Shown one piece after another: positions 7,508 to 14,415 of a stretch of DNA of 19,418 bases. Numbering within the stretch: position 1 is the stretch's first letter; the number at the start of each line of letters is the position of its first letter. The notes beneath the pieces are model-generated. The model searched no databases. It saw nothing but the letters and a program-made list of their open reading frames with translations, and was not told where the DNA came from. Made by a program: the position numbers and the translations under genes. Source of the stretch: an uncultured Desulfovibrio sp. (GTDB lineage Bacteria; Desulfobacterota; Desulfovibrionia; Desulfovibrionales; Desulfovibrionaceae); assembly GCA_900546145.1 (NCBI GenBank), contig URBN01000036.1, forward strand, positions 1 through 19,418. Reading direction: 5' to 3'.

Positions 7508-7617
7508 GTGCCTTCCGGATCCGGGAACGCCTGAGGGGCATTCCGGGACTTTTCCCCGTGCCCGTCTCTGCTCCGGGTGACGTTTTCTTATGAAAATTTT
7601 TCAGTATGCGCTGCCAC

Positions 7618-7634
7618 CTTTCCAGATTCTGAAC
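7618..7634. repeat. 17-bp direct repeat, copy 1
   Basis: CTTTCCAGATTCTGAAC, repeated exactly at 7876-7892, 258 bp further on. A perfect 17-bp repeat in a short non-coding stretch is unlikely by chance. Confidence 0.8.
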
Positions 7635-7651
7635 TTTATCCTGTTTTTTTA

Positions 7652-7669
7652 CGCGCAGATATCTGCGCG
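7652..7669. repeat. 18-bp perfect palindrome
   Basis: CGCGCAGATATCTGCGCG is fully self-complementary. A run of seven T (7644-7650) lies just before it on the plus strand, the wrong side for a plus-strand terminator, and the minus strand gives an A-run after it. It could be a protein-binding site. Confidence 0.75.
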
Positions 7670-7823
7670 GCCAGGCTGCGGACTGGTGAGGTGGATCCGG
7701 TAAGCGATCGTCTGACAGCCCCTTTCAGGATCGCGGGCGGAGGGAAAGGTGGAGCGTGCCTTCCCGCCGCCCGGCGGGCATGTCCGGCAGGAATCGGCCG
7801 GACGGGGAAAGAAAGGAGGGTTC

Positions 7824-7854
7824 ATCCGGCAGGCACTGCGCCTGCCTGCCGGAT
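7824..7854. repeat. 12-bp inverted repeat (hairpin)
   Basis: ATCCGGCAGGCA (7824-7835) and TGCCTGCCGGAT (7843-7854) are perfect complements around a 7-nt loop. No U-tract follows on either strand, so intrinsic termination is doubtful. Confidence 0.7.
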
Positions 7855-7875
7855 ACGGCAGATATATCAGGCTGG

Positions 7876-7892
7876 CTTTCCAGATTCTGAAC
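7876..7892. repeat. 17-bp direct repeat, copy 2
   Basis: Exact second copy of the sequence at 7618-7634. Confidence 0.8.
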
Positions 7893-8009
7893 AGGAGACG
7901 GAATTTTATGATGCGCTGCTGCCCGCTTCCCTGTTCCCCCGGTGTTCTCCCTGTCAGACAGGCAGAAGAAGCTCAGGCGGCAGTGCGCCGCGGGAAACCT
8001 TCCGGCGTG

Positions 8010-9479
8010 TCAGAGGGCCTGCTGCGGCCGCGTGCGGTAGCGCTGATTTTTGCTTTTGGGTTTTTCAGGGAGAGTCATTTCGAGCCTGCCGCTTTGGACC
8101 AGGGGCGTTATGTACTTTCTCATGGCGAAGGACACGGTTTTGCGTCCCAGGAACTCCGCGAGTTCCTGACGGGTGCGGGGCGTTTTGCAGAATTCGAGCA
8201 GGAGATCCGTCCGGGGGATATTTTCTGCGGGGATGTCCGGGACGGCTGGGGCGTCCGGCGCCGCGTTGTAAAAAGTGACAACGAACTCGTCTCTCCGGTT
8301 TTCGAATTTCGGTTCCGGGAGGTGGAATTCCTTCATGGCCCGGCGCATTGTCGGGATACCGGAATACCGGTTTTCTGCCCCGGTGAGCTTTTCCGCCATC
8401 ACGGCAAGCGCGGGGTTGCGCAGTTCCGGTTTCGCGTAGCCGAGCTGTTCGACGCTCATTCCGCCGTAAAGGCAGCCGGGGCTGTGCACCTCAAGACGAT
8501 CCGTGAACAGATCAAGCTGCACGGGGGTGCCTTCCGTGTACGTGCTGTAATCCCGGTGGATTAACGCATTGAGCACAGCCTCACGGATGGCCTCTATGGG
8601 ATACTCCGTGCGATCTTCCCTGCGTCCGGTCCTGGGGTCGATAACCGTCCGTACTTTCATGTTGCGGTTGCAGAAAGCCACAGCCTGTTCAACCATGCCG
8701 GAGATAGTTCCTTCGATGCGGCTGTTGTCGAGGAAGCGCACTCCGTTCACGCTGACATCGCCTATCTGTGTGCCGGGTACGGAAACAGCCGTGATGCAGA
8801 GCTGCGGATAATATCCCTGTGGATAGATACCGAAATTCATGATGGCTGCCAGAGTCGGTTTGCCCGAACGTGAAATATTCAGCAGCCCGCAGGCCAGCTC
8901 ATCCGGAAGGGCAGCGAATTTCGGCCGGGATTCCCGCTGTTCCGCCAGGTAGCTCTGCAGCGCATCGCTGTCCAGCATATTCATGGAAGCCCTTTCAGCG
9001 GGATGCTCATCATCGTGCTGGTGCCTGCGGTAGGCTTCGAAGCTGTAGATTTCGTGATCCGTCATGTGCTGATCAGCATCGCCGACACGTATGTAGGCTC
9101 CCTTCACTTTTCCTAATCCCTTATAATAACAGGGCCTTTCAGAAAGTTCTATGGAGGGGATTTCGGCAGAACAAACCTGTTTTCCATCGATTTCGGCAAT
9201 GGTAAAGAGCGCTCTGACCGGCGGTTCCATCTGATTGCACTGTTCAGTCACTTTTTTCTGCAGATCCTGTGGGTCGCAGATGCCGGCCAGTGCATAGTCT
9301 TCAAGTGCATCAATACCGAAAACAATGATGCCTCCCTGATCCTGATTCGAAAAGGAAGACAGGGTATCATAAAGCCGTTTCGGTACATCCTGATGGACAG
9401 ACGTAATCTCAATGGTCTGTCCGCCCGACTTTTGCTTCCGGATCCGACTCACCAGTTCGGCTAATTCAGATGGCAGCAT
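8010..9479 (-). CDS. AlbA_2 / HATPase_c_4 (Schlafen-type) putative regulator
   Basis: The 489-residue product has the layout of the COG2865 group. An N-terminal AlbA_2 (Schlafen AlbA-like) domain spans about residues 15-150, with the typical SSFSNQDQGGIIVFGID around 42-57. A GHKL-type HATPase_c_4 domain (about 250-405) carries YPIEAIREAVLNALIHRDYS (293-312) and DRLEVHSPG (327-335). A C-terminal winged-helix-like part (about 425-480, TRQELAEFLGRKTVSFAMRKYI) follows. Such proteins are usually annotated as putative transcriptional regulators or RecG-like ATP-binding proteins; true activities are mostly unknown, and some AlbA_2 proteins act in phage defence. GGAGG lies 6 nt before the ATG. The gene stands alone, fed from an unusually AT-rich upstream region, which suggests an acquired, separately regulated gene. 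Confidence 0.85.
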   Translation of the reverse strand: MLPSELAELVSRIRKQKSGGQTIEITSVHQDVPKRLYDTLSSFSNQDQGGIIVFGIDALEDYALAGICDPQDLQKKVTEQCNQMEPPVRALFTIAEIDGKQVCSAEIPSIELSERPCYYKGLGKVKGAYIRVGDADQHMTDHEIYSFEAYRRHQHDDEHPAERASMNMLDSDALQSYLAEQRESRPKFAALPDELACGLLNISRSGKPTLAAIMNFGIYPQGYYPQLCITAVSVPGTQIGDVSVNGVRFLDNSRIEGTISGMVEQAVAFCNRNMKVRTVIDPRTGRREDRTEYPIEAIREAVLNALIHRDYSTYTEGTPVQLDLFTDRLEVHSPGCLYGGMSVEQLGYAKPELRNPALAVMAEKLTGAENRYSGIPTMRRAMKEFHLPEPKFENRRDEFVVTFYNAAPDAPAVPDIPAENIPRTDLLLEFCKTPRTRQELAEFLGRKTVSFAMRKYITPLVQSGRLEMTLPEKPKSKNQRYRTRPQQAL

Positions 9480-9526
9480 GTTTTTCCTCCACTCCCATAT
9501 CAGAAATTACGGAAAGTACTTAAATT

Positions 9527-9538
9527 AACAAATTTGTT
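9527..9538. promoter_or_regulatory. 12-bp palindrome, candidate operator
   Basis: AACAAATTTGTT is a perfect palindrome 48 bp upstream of the AlbA_2 gene start. A possible minus-strand promoter, TTGTTA-16 nt-TAATTT, overlaps its left half, so a bound repressor would block the promoter. In such AT-rich DNA a 12-bp palindrome can also arise by chance. Confidence 0.35.
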
Positions 9539-9567
9539 TGATAAAATGAAGAAAATTCAGCAAATTA

Positions 9568-9584
9568 TTTTTGAGTAAACTCAG
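9568..9584. repeat. AT-rich direct repeat, copy 1
   Basis: TTTTTGAGTAAACTCAG, matching the tract at 9720-9736 with one difference (GAG/GAA). In both, GAGT/GAAT and ACTC form a short inverted pair around TAA. Confidence 0.55.
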
Positions 9585-9719
9585 CTTTTCGTCATAAAAC
9601 TATGATTTTTTTTTGAAATTAACAAAAAATTACGTAATATCGGATTTTTTCTGCAAAATTTTTTCGGTAAAATTGTTTTTTGATAAAAAATTTAGTAAAT
9701 AAGAATAAATTAGAGAAAT

Positions 9720-9736
9720 TTTTTGAATAAACTCAG
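9720..9736. repeat. AT-rich direct repeat, copy 2
   Basis: TTTTTGAATAAACTCAG, about 152 bp from copy 1. It is followed by ATTTTTACG, while copy 1 is followed by CTTTTCG. A third, shorter core (GTTCAGATTTTCG) follows at about 9752. Confidence 0.55.
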
Positions 9737-9838
9737 ATTTTTACGAAAAACGTTCAGATTTTCGTTATCTTGCTTATTCCCGGCGGGAAGCGGAAAAGGC
9801 TCTGCTGATTTTCCGGGGAATGTTTCCGTGACGGGCAG

Positions 9839-9875
9839 AAAAAGAGGGGGCCGCGCAGGATGCGCAGCCCCCTCT
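9839..9875 (-). terminator. Intrinsic terminator after aconitase
   Basis: On the minus strand AGAGGGGGCTGCGC pairs with GCGCGGCCCCCTCT (one mismatch) around a 5-nt loop and is followed by TTTTT. It lies 22 bp past the aconitase stop and ends the citrate synthase-aconitase unit. Confidence 0.9.
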
Positions 9876-9896
9876 GGCAGTCAGAAGCGCTGAGGC

Positions 9897-12200
9897 TTAC
9901 TTCTCGTTGTAGAAGTTGATGAGGCACCCGTCGAGGATGATGCGGCGCTCGTCATCGGTGAGATCGCCGAGCTTCAGGGAGAGAGCGGATACCCTGCCGT
10001 CATGAATGAAGAGGGCGGGAATGACCTCCTTCTTCTCCTTCACGGCGGTGCGGATGCCGGGCACAAGGATGTAGTCGCCGTTGGCGATGATCTTCTCGAT
10101 GCCGGGCTCGCAGAGGAAGGGCAGCATGCCCCAGTTGATGAGGTTGGAGCGGTAGCGCTTCGTAGCGTATTCGAGGGCAAGGTTGGCCCAGCCGCCGAGC
10201 ACCTTCTGGCTGGAAGCGGCCTGCTCACGGGCGCTGCCGTCGCCGGGCTTCATGGCGAAGATGGTCGAGCCGATACCGGTGCCGGCGAGATCCCTGCCGC
10301 CGCAGACGGCGTCGAAGAGCGCTTTGTCGCTCTTCTCGAGAGGAGCGAGGGCTTTGCGCACGGCCTGAAGGACGGAAGCGTCAGCCGGGTCGGCTTCGCG
10401 CTTCTTCTCGAAGGCGAACACGTCTTTGGCCCTGCCCACGTACTCCGGATCCTTTCTGGAGAGGGCGAATTCGGCCAGCTTCAGGGGGTTGGAGCGCAGG
10501 GAGGAAGTTTCACCGGAGGGAATGAGCTCGTCTGTGGTGGTCACGGGGTCGGTGATGACGCAGGCGACCCTGAGAAGCAGATTCTCGGGAAGGGCGGCCA
10601 TGGCCGGCCAGTCGGTGATGTTGGGACCGTACTTGAGTTCCACGGAGGAATCGGCCCTGCCCCAGCCCTGGTAGCAGCGCTCTTTGTAGATATTGGCGTC
10701 GAAATGATAGGTGAGATCGGGGTTGATCTTATCCCAGTCAAGATCCGTAGCCGGGGTGAGGCGTCCGGCGTTGGCCGCGGTAGCGGCGATGGAGCGGGCG
10801 TCCATGAGGGCCACGCCCGCGACCTGGCCGTTGCCGGGCTTGGAGCCCTCGCGGTTCGGGAAGTTGCGGGTGGAGTGGCGGATGGACAGGGCGCCATGGG
10901 CCGGGGTGTCGCCCGCGCCGAAGCAGGGGCCGCAGAAAGCGTTCTTGATGAGGGCGCCGGCTTCCATGAGCTTCACATAGGAGCCATTGCGCACGAGGGC
11001 GATGGCCTGGGGCTCGGAAGCGGGGTAAACGGAGAGGGAGAAGGGCGTGTTGCCGATGCTCTTTCCGTCAAGGATGGCGGCGGCGAGGGTCAGGTTCTCG
11101 AAGGAGCCGCCGGCGCAGCCGGCGATGAGGCCCTGATCCACATGGATGCCGTCGGCGTGGATTTTGTCCCTGAGCCTGAAGCTGTCGGCGAGTTTACCGA
11201 ACTGTTTGTGGGCCGCATCCTCGATTTCGCCGAAGATTTCCTTCGCGTGGGCGATGACTTCGGTCACCGGGTACGCGTTGCTCGGATGGAAAGGCAGGGC
11301 CATCATGGCCGGCACTTTGGCGAGGTCGATGACGATGCAGCGGTCGAACGCGGCGGGGGCGTCGTGGGAGAGTTTTTTGTAGTCTCCGGCGCGGCCGTGT
11401 TCGGTGAGGTAGGCTTTGACCCTGTCGTCCGTCTCCCAGATGGAGGAGAGGCAGGTGGTCTCTGTGGTCATGACGTCGATGCCCATGCGGTACTCGACGG
11501 AGAGGTTCGCGATGCCGGGGCCGGCGAATTCGAGGACGCGGTTCTTGACGAAACCGCTCTTGAAGACGGCGCCCACGAGGGCGACGGCCACGTCCTGCGG
11601 GCCCACGCCGGGCTGGGGGGCGTTCTCGAGCCACACGAGGACAGTCTCAGGCTCCGCGATGTCGTAGGTGCGCTTCAGAAGCTGCTTCACGAGCTCGGGG
11701 CCGCCTTCGCCCACGCCCATGGTGCCGAGGGCGCCATAGCGGGTGTGGCTGTCGGAGCCGAGGATCATGCGGCCGCAGCCGGCCATGGTTTCGCGCACGT
11801 ACTGGTGGATGACGGCCAGGTTCGGGGGAACGTAGTTGCCGCCGTATTTCTGGGCAGCGGTGAGGCCGAAGAGGTGGTCGTCCTCGTTGATGGTGCCGCC
11901 GACGGCGCAGAGGCTGTTGTGGCAGTTGGTGAGGGCGTAGGGAACGGGGAATTCCTTCAGGCCGCTGGCTCTGGCGGTCTGGATGATGCCCACGAAGGTG
12001 ATGTCGTGGGAGGCGAGTCCGTCAAAGGTGATGTGCAGGAGGCTGTCCCTGTCGGAAGCTTTGCTGTGGGCTCTGAGAATGCGGGAGGCCAGGGTGTTCT
12101 TCTTCGCCTGGGCGATGTCGGTGCCGGTGGCCCGGGCTTCCTCTTCGCCGAGGAGCCTGCCGTCCTTCAGAACGGTGAGTTTGTCGCTGAGTGTAATCAT
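9897..12200 (-). CDS. Aconitase-family hydratase, probable aconitate hydratase
   Basis: Probably interconverts citrate and isocitrate through cis-aconitate using a [4Fe-4S] cluster. The 767-residue product has the full aconitase layout. An N-terminal part carries LGSDSHT (147-153). The three cluster cysteines can be placed at C362 (AGCAGGS, for the usual GSCTNS) and C423/C426 (CGPC), followed by STRNFPNREG. The C-terminal swivel domain has GDGSAREQAA (654-662), where S656 and R658 match the catalytic serine and arginine of the SSREH motif, and NLINWGMLPF. Length and wording recall the YbhJ-type 'hydratase' branch, so another hydroxyacid substrate is possible. The gene for Re-citrate synthase lies 74 bp upstream on the same strand, which strongly favours citrate. 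The ribosome site before the ATG (GAGCAGCTC) is weak. Confidence 0.88.
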   Translation of the reverse strand: MITLSDKLTVLKDGRLLGEEEARATGTDIAQAKKNTLASRILRAHSKASDRDSLLHITFDGLASHDITFVGIIQTARASGLKEFPVPYALTNCHNSLCAVGGTINEDDHLFGLTAAQKYGGNYVPPNLAVIHQYVRETMAGCGRMILGSDSHTRYGALGTMGVGEGGPELVKQLLKRTYDIAEPETVLVWLENAPQPGVGPQDVAVALVGAVFKSGFVKNRVLEFAGPGIANLSVEYRMGIDVMTTETTCLSSIWETDDRVKAYLTEHGRAGDYKKLSHDAPAAFDRCIVIDLAKVPAMMALPFHPSNAYPVTEVIAHAKEIFGEIEDAAHKQFGKLADSFRLRDKIHADGIHVDQGLIAGCAGGSFENLTLAAAILDGKSIGNTPFSLSVYPASEPQAIALVRNGSYVKLMEAGALIKNAFCGPCFGAGDTPAHGALSIRHSTRNFPNREGSKPGNGQVAGVALMDARSIAATAANAGRLTPATDLDWDKINPDLTYHFDANIYKERCYQGWGRADSSVELKYGPNITDWPAMAALPENLLLRVACVITDPVTTTDELIPSGETSSLRSNPLKLAEFALSRKDPEYVGRAKDVFAFEKKREADPADASVLQAVRKALAPLEKSDKALFDAVCGGRDLAGTGIGSTIFAMKPGDGSAREQAASSQKVLGGWANLALEYATKRYRSNLINWGMLPFLCEPGIEKIIANGDYILVPGIRTAVKEKKEVIPALFIHDGRVSALSLKLGDLTDDERRIILDGCLINFYNEK

Positions 12201-12274
12201 GAGCTGCTCGTGGATATGTGCGGTTTTGGGAGGCGGGAAATCCGCCCCCCTGAAGTTGTCTGCGGGAGGAAAAA

Positions 12275-14116
12275 TCAGCCCCTATCCTGTTCTTCGTGCT
12301 GGGCGAGTTCCAGTTCCTGGGCTCTCTTGAGAAGCTGCTCGAGCTGGATGTCGCAGCCGAGGACGCCGGTGATGTTGTCATCCTTGTCCGTGACGGCGCA
12401 GGAAACCGTAATCACCAGCTTGCCCGTAAACCTGGACTGATAAACGTCCATGATGTTCAGGTCGCCGGTGGCCATGGGCTTTTTGAACCATTCCCTGTCA
12501 GAGAAGTCGTAGCCTATGGGCAGGGCCTCGTACTTCTCCTGGTAGGCCGGATCCGTGATGGTGGAACACTTGAGTTTGCCCTGGGCGTCCGTGAGATAGA
12601 GGTACTGGATGAAGGGGTATTCCTTCGCGAATTCGTTGAGGCGGCTGCAGGCGTCCTTGCCGTAGGTGAGCAGGGATTCCTCCTCGGCCAGCTTGATGAG
12701 CAGGTGGGCGGAAAGCTCGCCGGCCAGCTGCTTCATATGGTCGAATTCGGAGGTGAAGAGCTCGGGCATGAAGCGGTGCGCCAGAATTTCCATTTCCTCG
12801 TAGGAGTAGGAGGTGGTGCGGCCGTTCTTGTACGATTCCATGATGGCGTCGTAGATCTTGCCCACGGCGGGATGCCGCTTCGACACTTCGTGTTCCGTGC
12901 CGTTGAGTTTGAGGTTGTGGTTGAGCCAGTAGGCCACGCCGGCGCGGCCGGACTTGTCGGTGATGATGATCGGCACGGGCCTGGCGAGAATGCGGTCCGT
13001 GTCGAAGATGTTGTAGATCTCCTCGTTCTTGGAGAGACCGTCCACGTGCACGCCGGCGCTCGTGGCGTTGAAGTCGCGGCCCACGAAGGGATAGTTGTTC
13101 GGGATGTGGTAGTGCAGTTCCTTCGAGAAGTAGTCCGCGATTTCCGTGATCACCGTGGTGTCCGCGGCCGCGTCGTTGCCCGTGAGGGAAATGTACTCGA
13201 TGACCAGGGCCTCGAGGGGCGTGTTGCCCGTGCGCTCGCCGAAGCCGAGGAGCGTGCTGTTGACCGCGCCGCAGCCGTAGAGCCAGGCCGTGACACCGTT
13301 GACGAGCACCTTGTGGAAGTCGTTATGCCCGTGCCACTCGAGCCACTGGCTGGGAACGCCGGCCTCGTCAATGAAGACGTGCACCAGGCGCTGCACGGAG
13401 CGGGGCAGGGTGGCGCCGGGATAGGGCACGCCGTAGCCCATGGTGTCGCAGAGGCGGATTTTGACGGGCATGCCGGCCTGGCGGGAGAGCTCCATGAGCT
13501 TGGACGCGAAGGGCAGGCAGAAGCCGTAGATGTCCGCGCGGGTGACGTCCTCGAAGTGGCAGCGGGGGATGATGCCCCACTCCAAGGCCTGGGAGACCAG
13601 GTCCACGTACATGTCGAAGGCCTGTTTGCGCGTTTTGCCGAGCTTCAGGAAGATGTGGTAGTCGGAGACGCTGGTGAGCATGCCGACTTCGGAGAATTCC
13701 ATGTCCCTCGCGAGCTGAAGATCGTTCTTGTTGGCGCGGATCCATCCCGTGATGCGCGGGAAGCGGTAGCCGCGGGCGCGGCACGCGTCAATGCATTTCC
13801 TGTCACGCTCGGAGTACATGAAAAACTCTGAGGCCGTGATGAGGCCGGTTTTGCCGCCGAGCCTGTGCAGAAAATCGAAGATTTTCGCCACCTGGCTGAC
13901 TGTGTAGGGCGGACGGGCCTGCTGGCCGTCGCGGAACGTGGTGTCCGTGATGCAGAGCTGATCGGCCGGATGCGGCGCGAGCACCACGTCATCGAATTCG
14001 GTGCGGCAGATGCTCGTGTACGGAAACTGCTCACGGAAGAGCTGGGGTTCCTTAACGTCCTGAAGAGGCAGGCTGCGGTGATGCGAAGGGTGCTGTAGTT
14101 CCAAATCAATCTCCAT
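12275..14116 (-). CDS. Re-type citrate synthase with C-terminal Cache-like sensor domain
   Basis: Probably condenses oxaloacetate and acetyl-CoA to citrate with Re stereochemistry (EC 2.3.3.3). The enzyme is related to isopropylmalate and homocitrate synthases and is used by clostridia and Desulfovibrio in place of the Si-citrate synthase. Residues 58-66 carry DTTFRDGQQ and residues 262-267 HGHNDF (metal and substrate site). GFGERTGN lies at 291-298, and ARPPYTV, SDYHIFLKLGKTR and NEEIYNIFDT recall the Clostridium kluyveri enzyme. The catalytic part ends near residue 450. The LeuA-type regulatory domain is absent. Instead, residues about 455-613 contain a helical linker and a segment (about 500-600: YLYLTDAQGK, DFSDREWFKKP, LVITVSCAVTDKDDNITGVLGCDI) that looks like a Cache/PDC ligand-binding domain. 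No signal or membrane segment is visible. The ATG at 14114-14116 lacks a good ribosome site, but the frame upstream is Arg/Pro-rich and non-coding in character. Confidence 0.88.
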   Translation of the reverse strand: MEIDLELQHPSHHRSLPLQDVKEPQLFREQFPYTSICRTEFDDVVLAPHPADQLCITDTTFRDGQQARPPYTVSQVAKIFDFLHRLGGKTGLITASEFFMYSERDRKCIDACRARGYRFPRITGWIRANKNDLQLARDMEFSEVGMLTSVSDYHIFLKLGKTRKQAFDMYVDLVSQALEWGIIPRCHFEDVTRADIYGFCLPFASKLMELSRQAGMPVKIRLCDTMGYGVPYPGATLPRSVQRLVHVFIDEAGVPSQWLEWHGHNDFHKVLVNGVTAWLYGCGAVNSTLLGFGERTGNTPLEALVIEYISLTGNDAAADTTVITEIADYFSKELHYHIPNNYPFVGRDFNATSAGVHVDGLSKNEEIYNIFDTDRILARPVPIIITDKSGRAGVAYWLNHNLKLNGTEHEVSKRHPAVGKIYDAIMESYKNGRTTSYSYEEMEILAHRFMPELFTSEFDHMKQLAGELSAHLLIKLAEEESLLTYGKDACSRLNEFAKEYPFIQYLYLTDAQGKLKCSTITDPAYQEKYEALPIGYDFSDREWFKKPMATGDLNIMDVYQSRFTGKLVITVSCAVTDKDDNITGVLGCDIQLEQLLKRAQELELAQHEEQDRG

Positions 14117-14133
14117 CGGGAGCGTGCGCGGGC

Positions 14134-14185
14134 TGGCGGACCGGAGGCGATCCGGGCCCCTCCGCCACATCCGGCACCGCGCCGG
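14134..14185 (-). promoter_or_regulatory. Structured GC-rich leader of the citrate synthase operon
   Basis: Two compact hairpins precede the start codon. TGGCGGA (14134-14140) pairs with TCCGCCA (14161-14167), with CCGGA/TCCGG (14141-14145/14151-14155) nested inside. CCGGC (14171-14175) pairs with GCCGG (14181-14185) around 5 nt. The first lies 17 nt from the ATG, where it could hide the weak ribosome site. A regulatory role is inferred. Confidence 0.4.
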
Positions 14186-14260
14186 GGATGCGCTCCCCCG
14201 CTCACGGCGCGTGAAGGCCGTACGGCAGATCACGCGGAAAAAGTGTCACATGAAAAATTT

Positions 14261-14290
14261 ATTTTAAGGATGGGCGGGGGAAATACGCAA
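14261..14290 (-). promoter_or_regulatory. Candidate promoter of the citrate synthase operon
   Basis: On the minus strand TAAAAT (14261-14266) fits the -10 box in five of six positions. TTGCGT (14285-14290) is a weak -35 box 18 nt before it. The resulting leader would be about 140 nt and include the hairpins at 14134-14185. It lies in the only AT-rich patch of the divergent region. Confidence 0.35.
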
Positions 14291-14415
14291 GTTCTTTTTC
14301 CGGTGCCTCCCGGAAGAGGGAGGGGACACGCGGAATTGCAACTTGCCAGAACGGCAAAAATGCATGAAGGTTGAAAGCTGTCCATTATAGGGAAATTACT
14401 GAAGGAGAAGACGGG

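Larger units (their letters stand above)
7509..8009. other. Gene-poor stretch with palindrome, direct repeat and hairpin
   Basis: No convincing gene lies in these roughly 500 bp between the serS-osmC terminator and the end of the minus-strand regulator gene. Two plus-strand open frames pass through it (from 7577 and 7749), but both run on antisense to the regulator gene, contain odd C/R/P-rich stretches and match no family I know. What stands out is an 18-bp perfect palindrome (7652-7669), a 17-bp direct repeat (7618-7634 and 7876-7892) and a 12-bp stem hairpin (7824-7854). The pattern would suit the remains of a mobile element, but no transposase fragment is readable. Confidence 0.5.
9480..9896. 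other. AT-rich intergenic island upstream of the AlbA_2 gene
   Basis: About 9490-9775 is strikingly AT-rich (many A/T runs of 5-9) inside an otherwise GC-rich window. It contains the likely promoter of the AlbA_2 gene on the minus strand and no open frame. Elements seen: a perfect 12-bp palindrome AACAAATTTGTT (9527-9538) close to the gene; a near-identical tract TTTTTGARTAAACTCAG at 9568-9584 and 9720-9736; and three copies of a TCAG-NTTTT-(N)CG core at about 9581, 9732 and 9754. The A-tracts should bend the DNA, and such regions are typical targets of xenogeneic silencers. The last part (9839-9875) holds the aconitase terminator. Confidence 0.7.

Noticed and set aside
7577..8564. Two plus-strand frames (from 7577 and 7749) as real genes
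   Set aside because: Both overlap the AlbA_2 gene in antisense, are rich in C/R/P/G, and share only the 17-bp nucleotide repeat. The ribosome site before an inner ATG pair at 7909 is passable but not convincing.
12201..12274. Terminator between citrate synthase and aconitase genes
   Set aside because: A short GGCGG/CCGCC hairpin is present, but no U-tract follows on the minus strand, so read-through is expected.
10002..12440. 812-residue plus-strand open frame opposite aconitase
   Set aside because: Antisense artefact of codon bias; the minus strand holds a full aconitase with cluster cysteines and catalytic residues.
12296..13831. 511-residue plus-strand frame opposite citrate synthase
   Set aside because: No recognisable domain and repetitive V/H/G/D composition; the minus-strand motifs are unmistakable.
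14117..14233. Upstream extension of the citrate synthase to GTG at 14233
   Set aside because: The 39 added residues are Arg/Ser/Pro-rich with no ribosome site, and the DNA forms strong hairpins.
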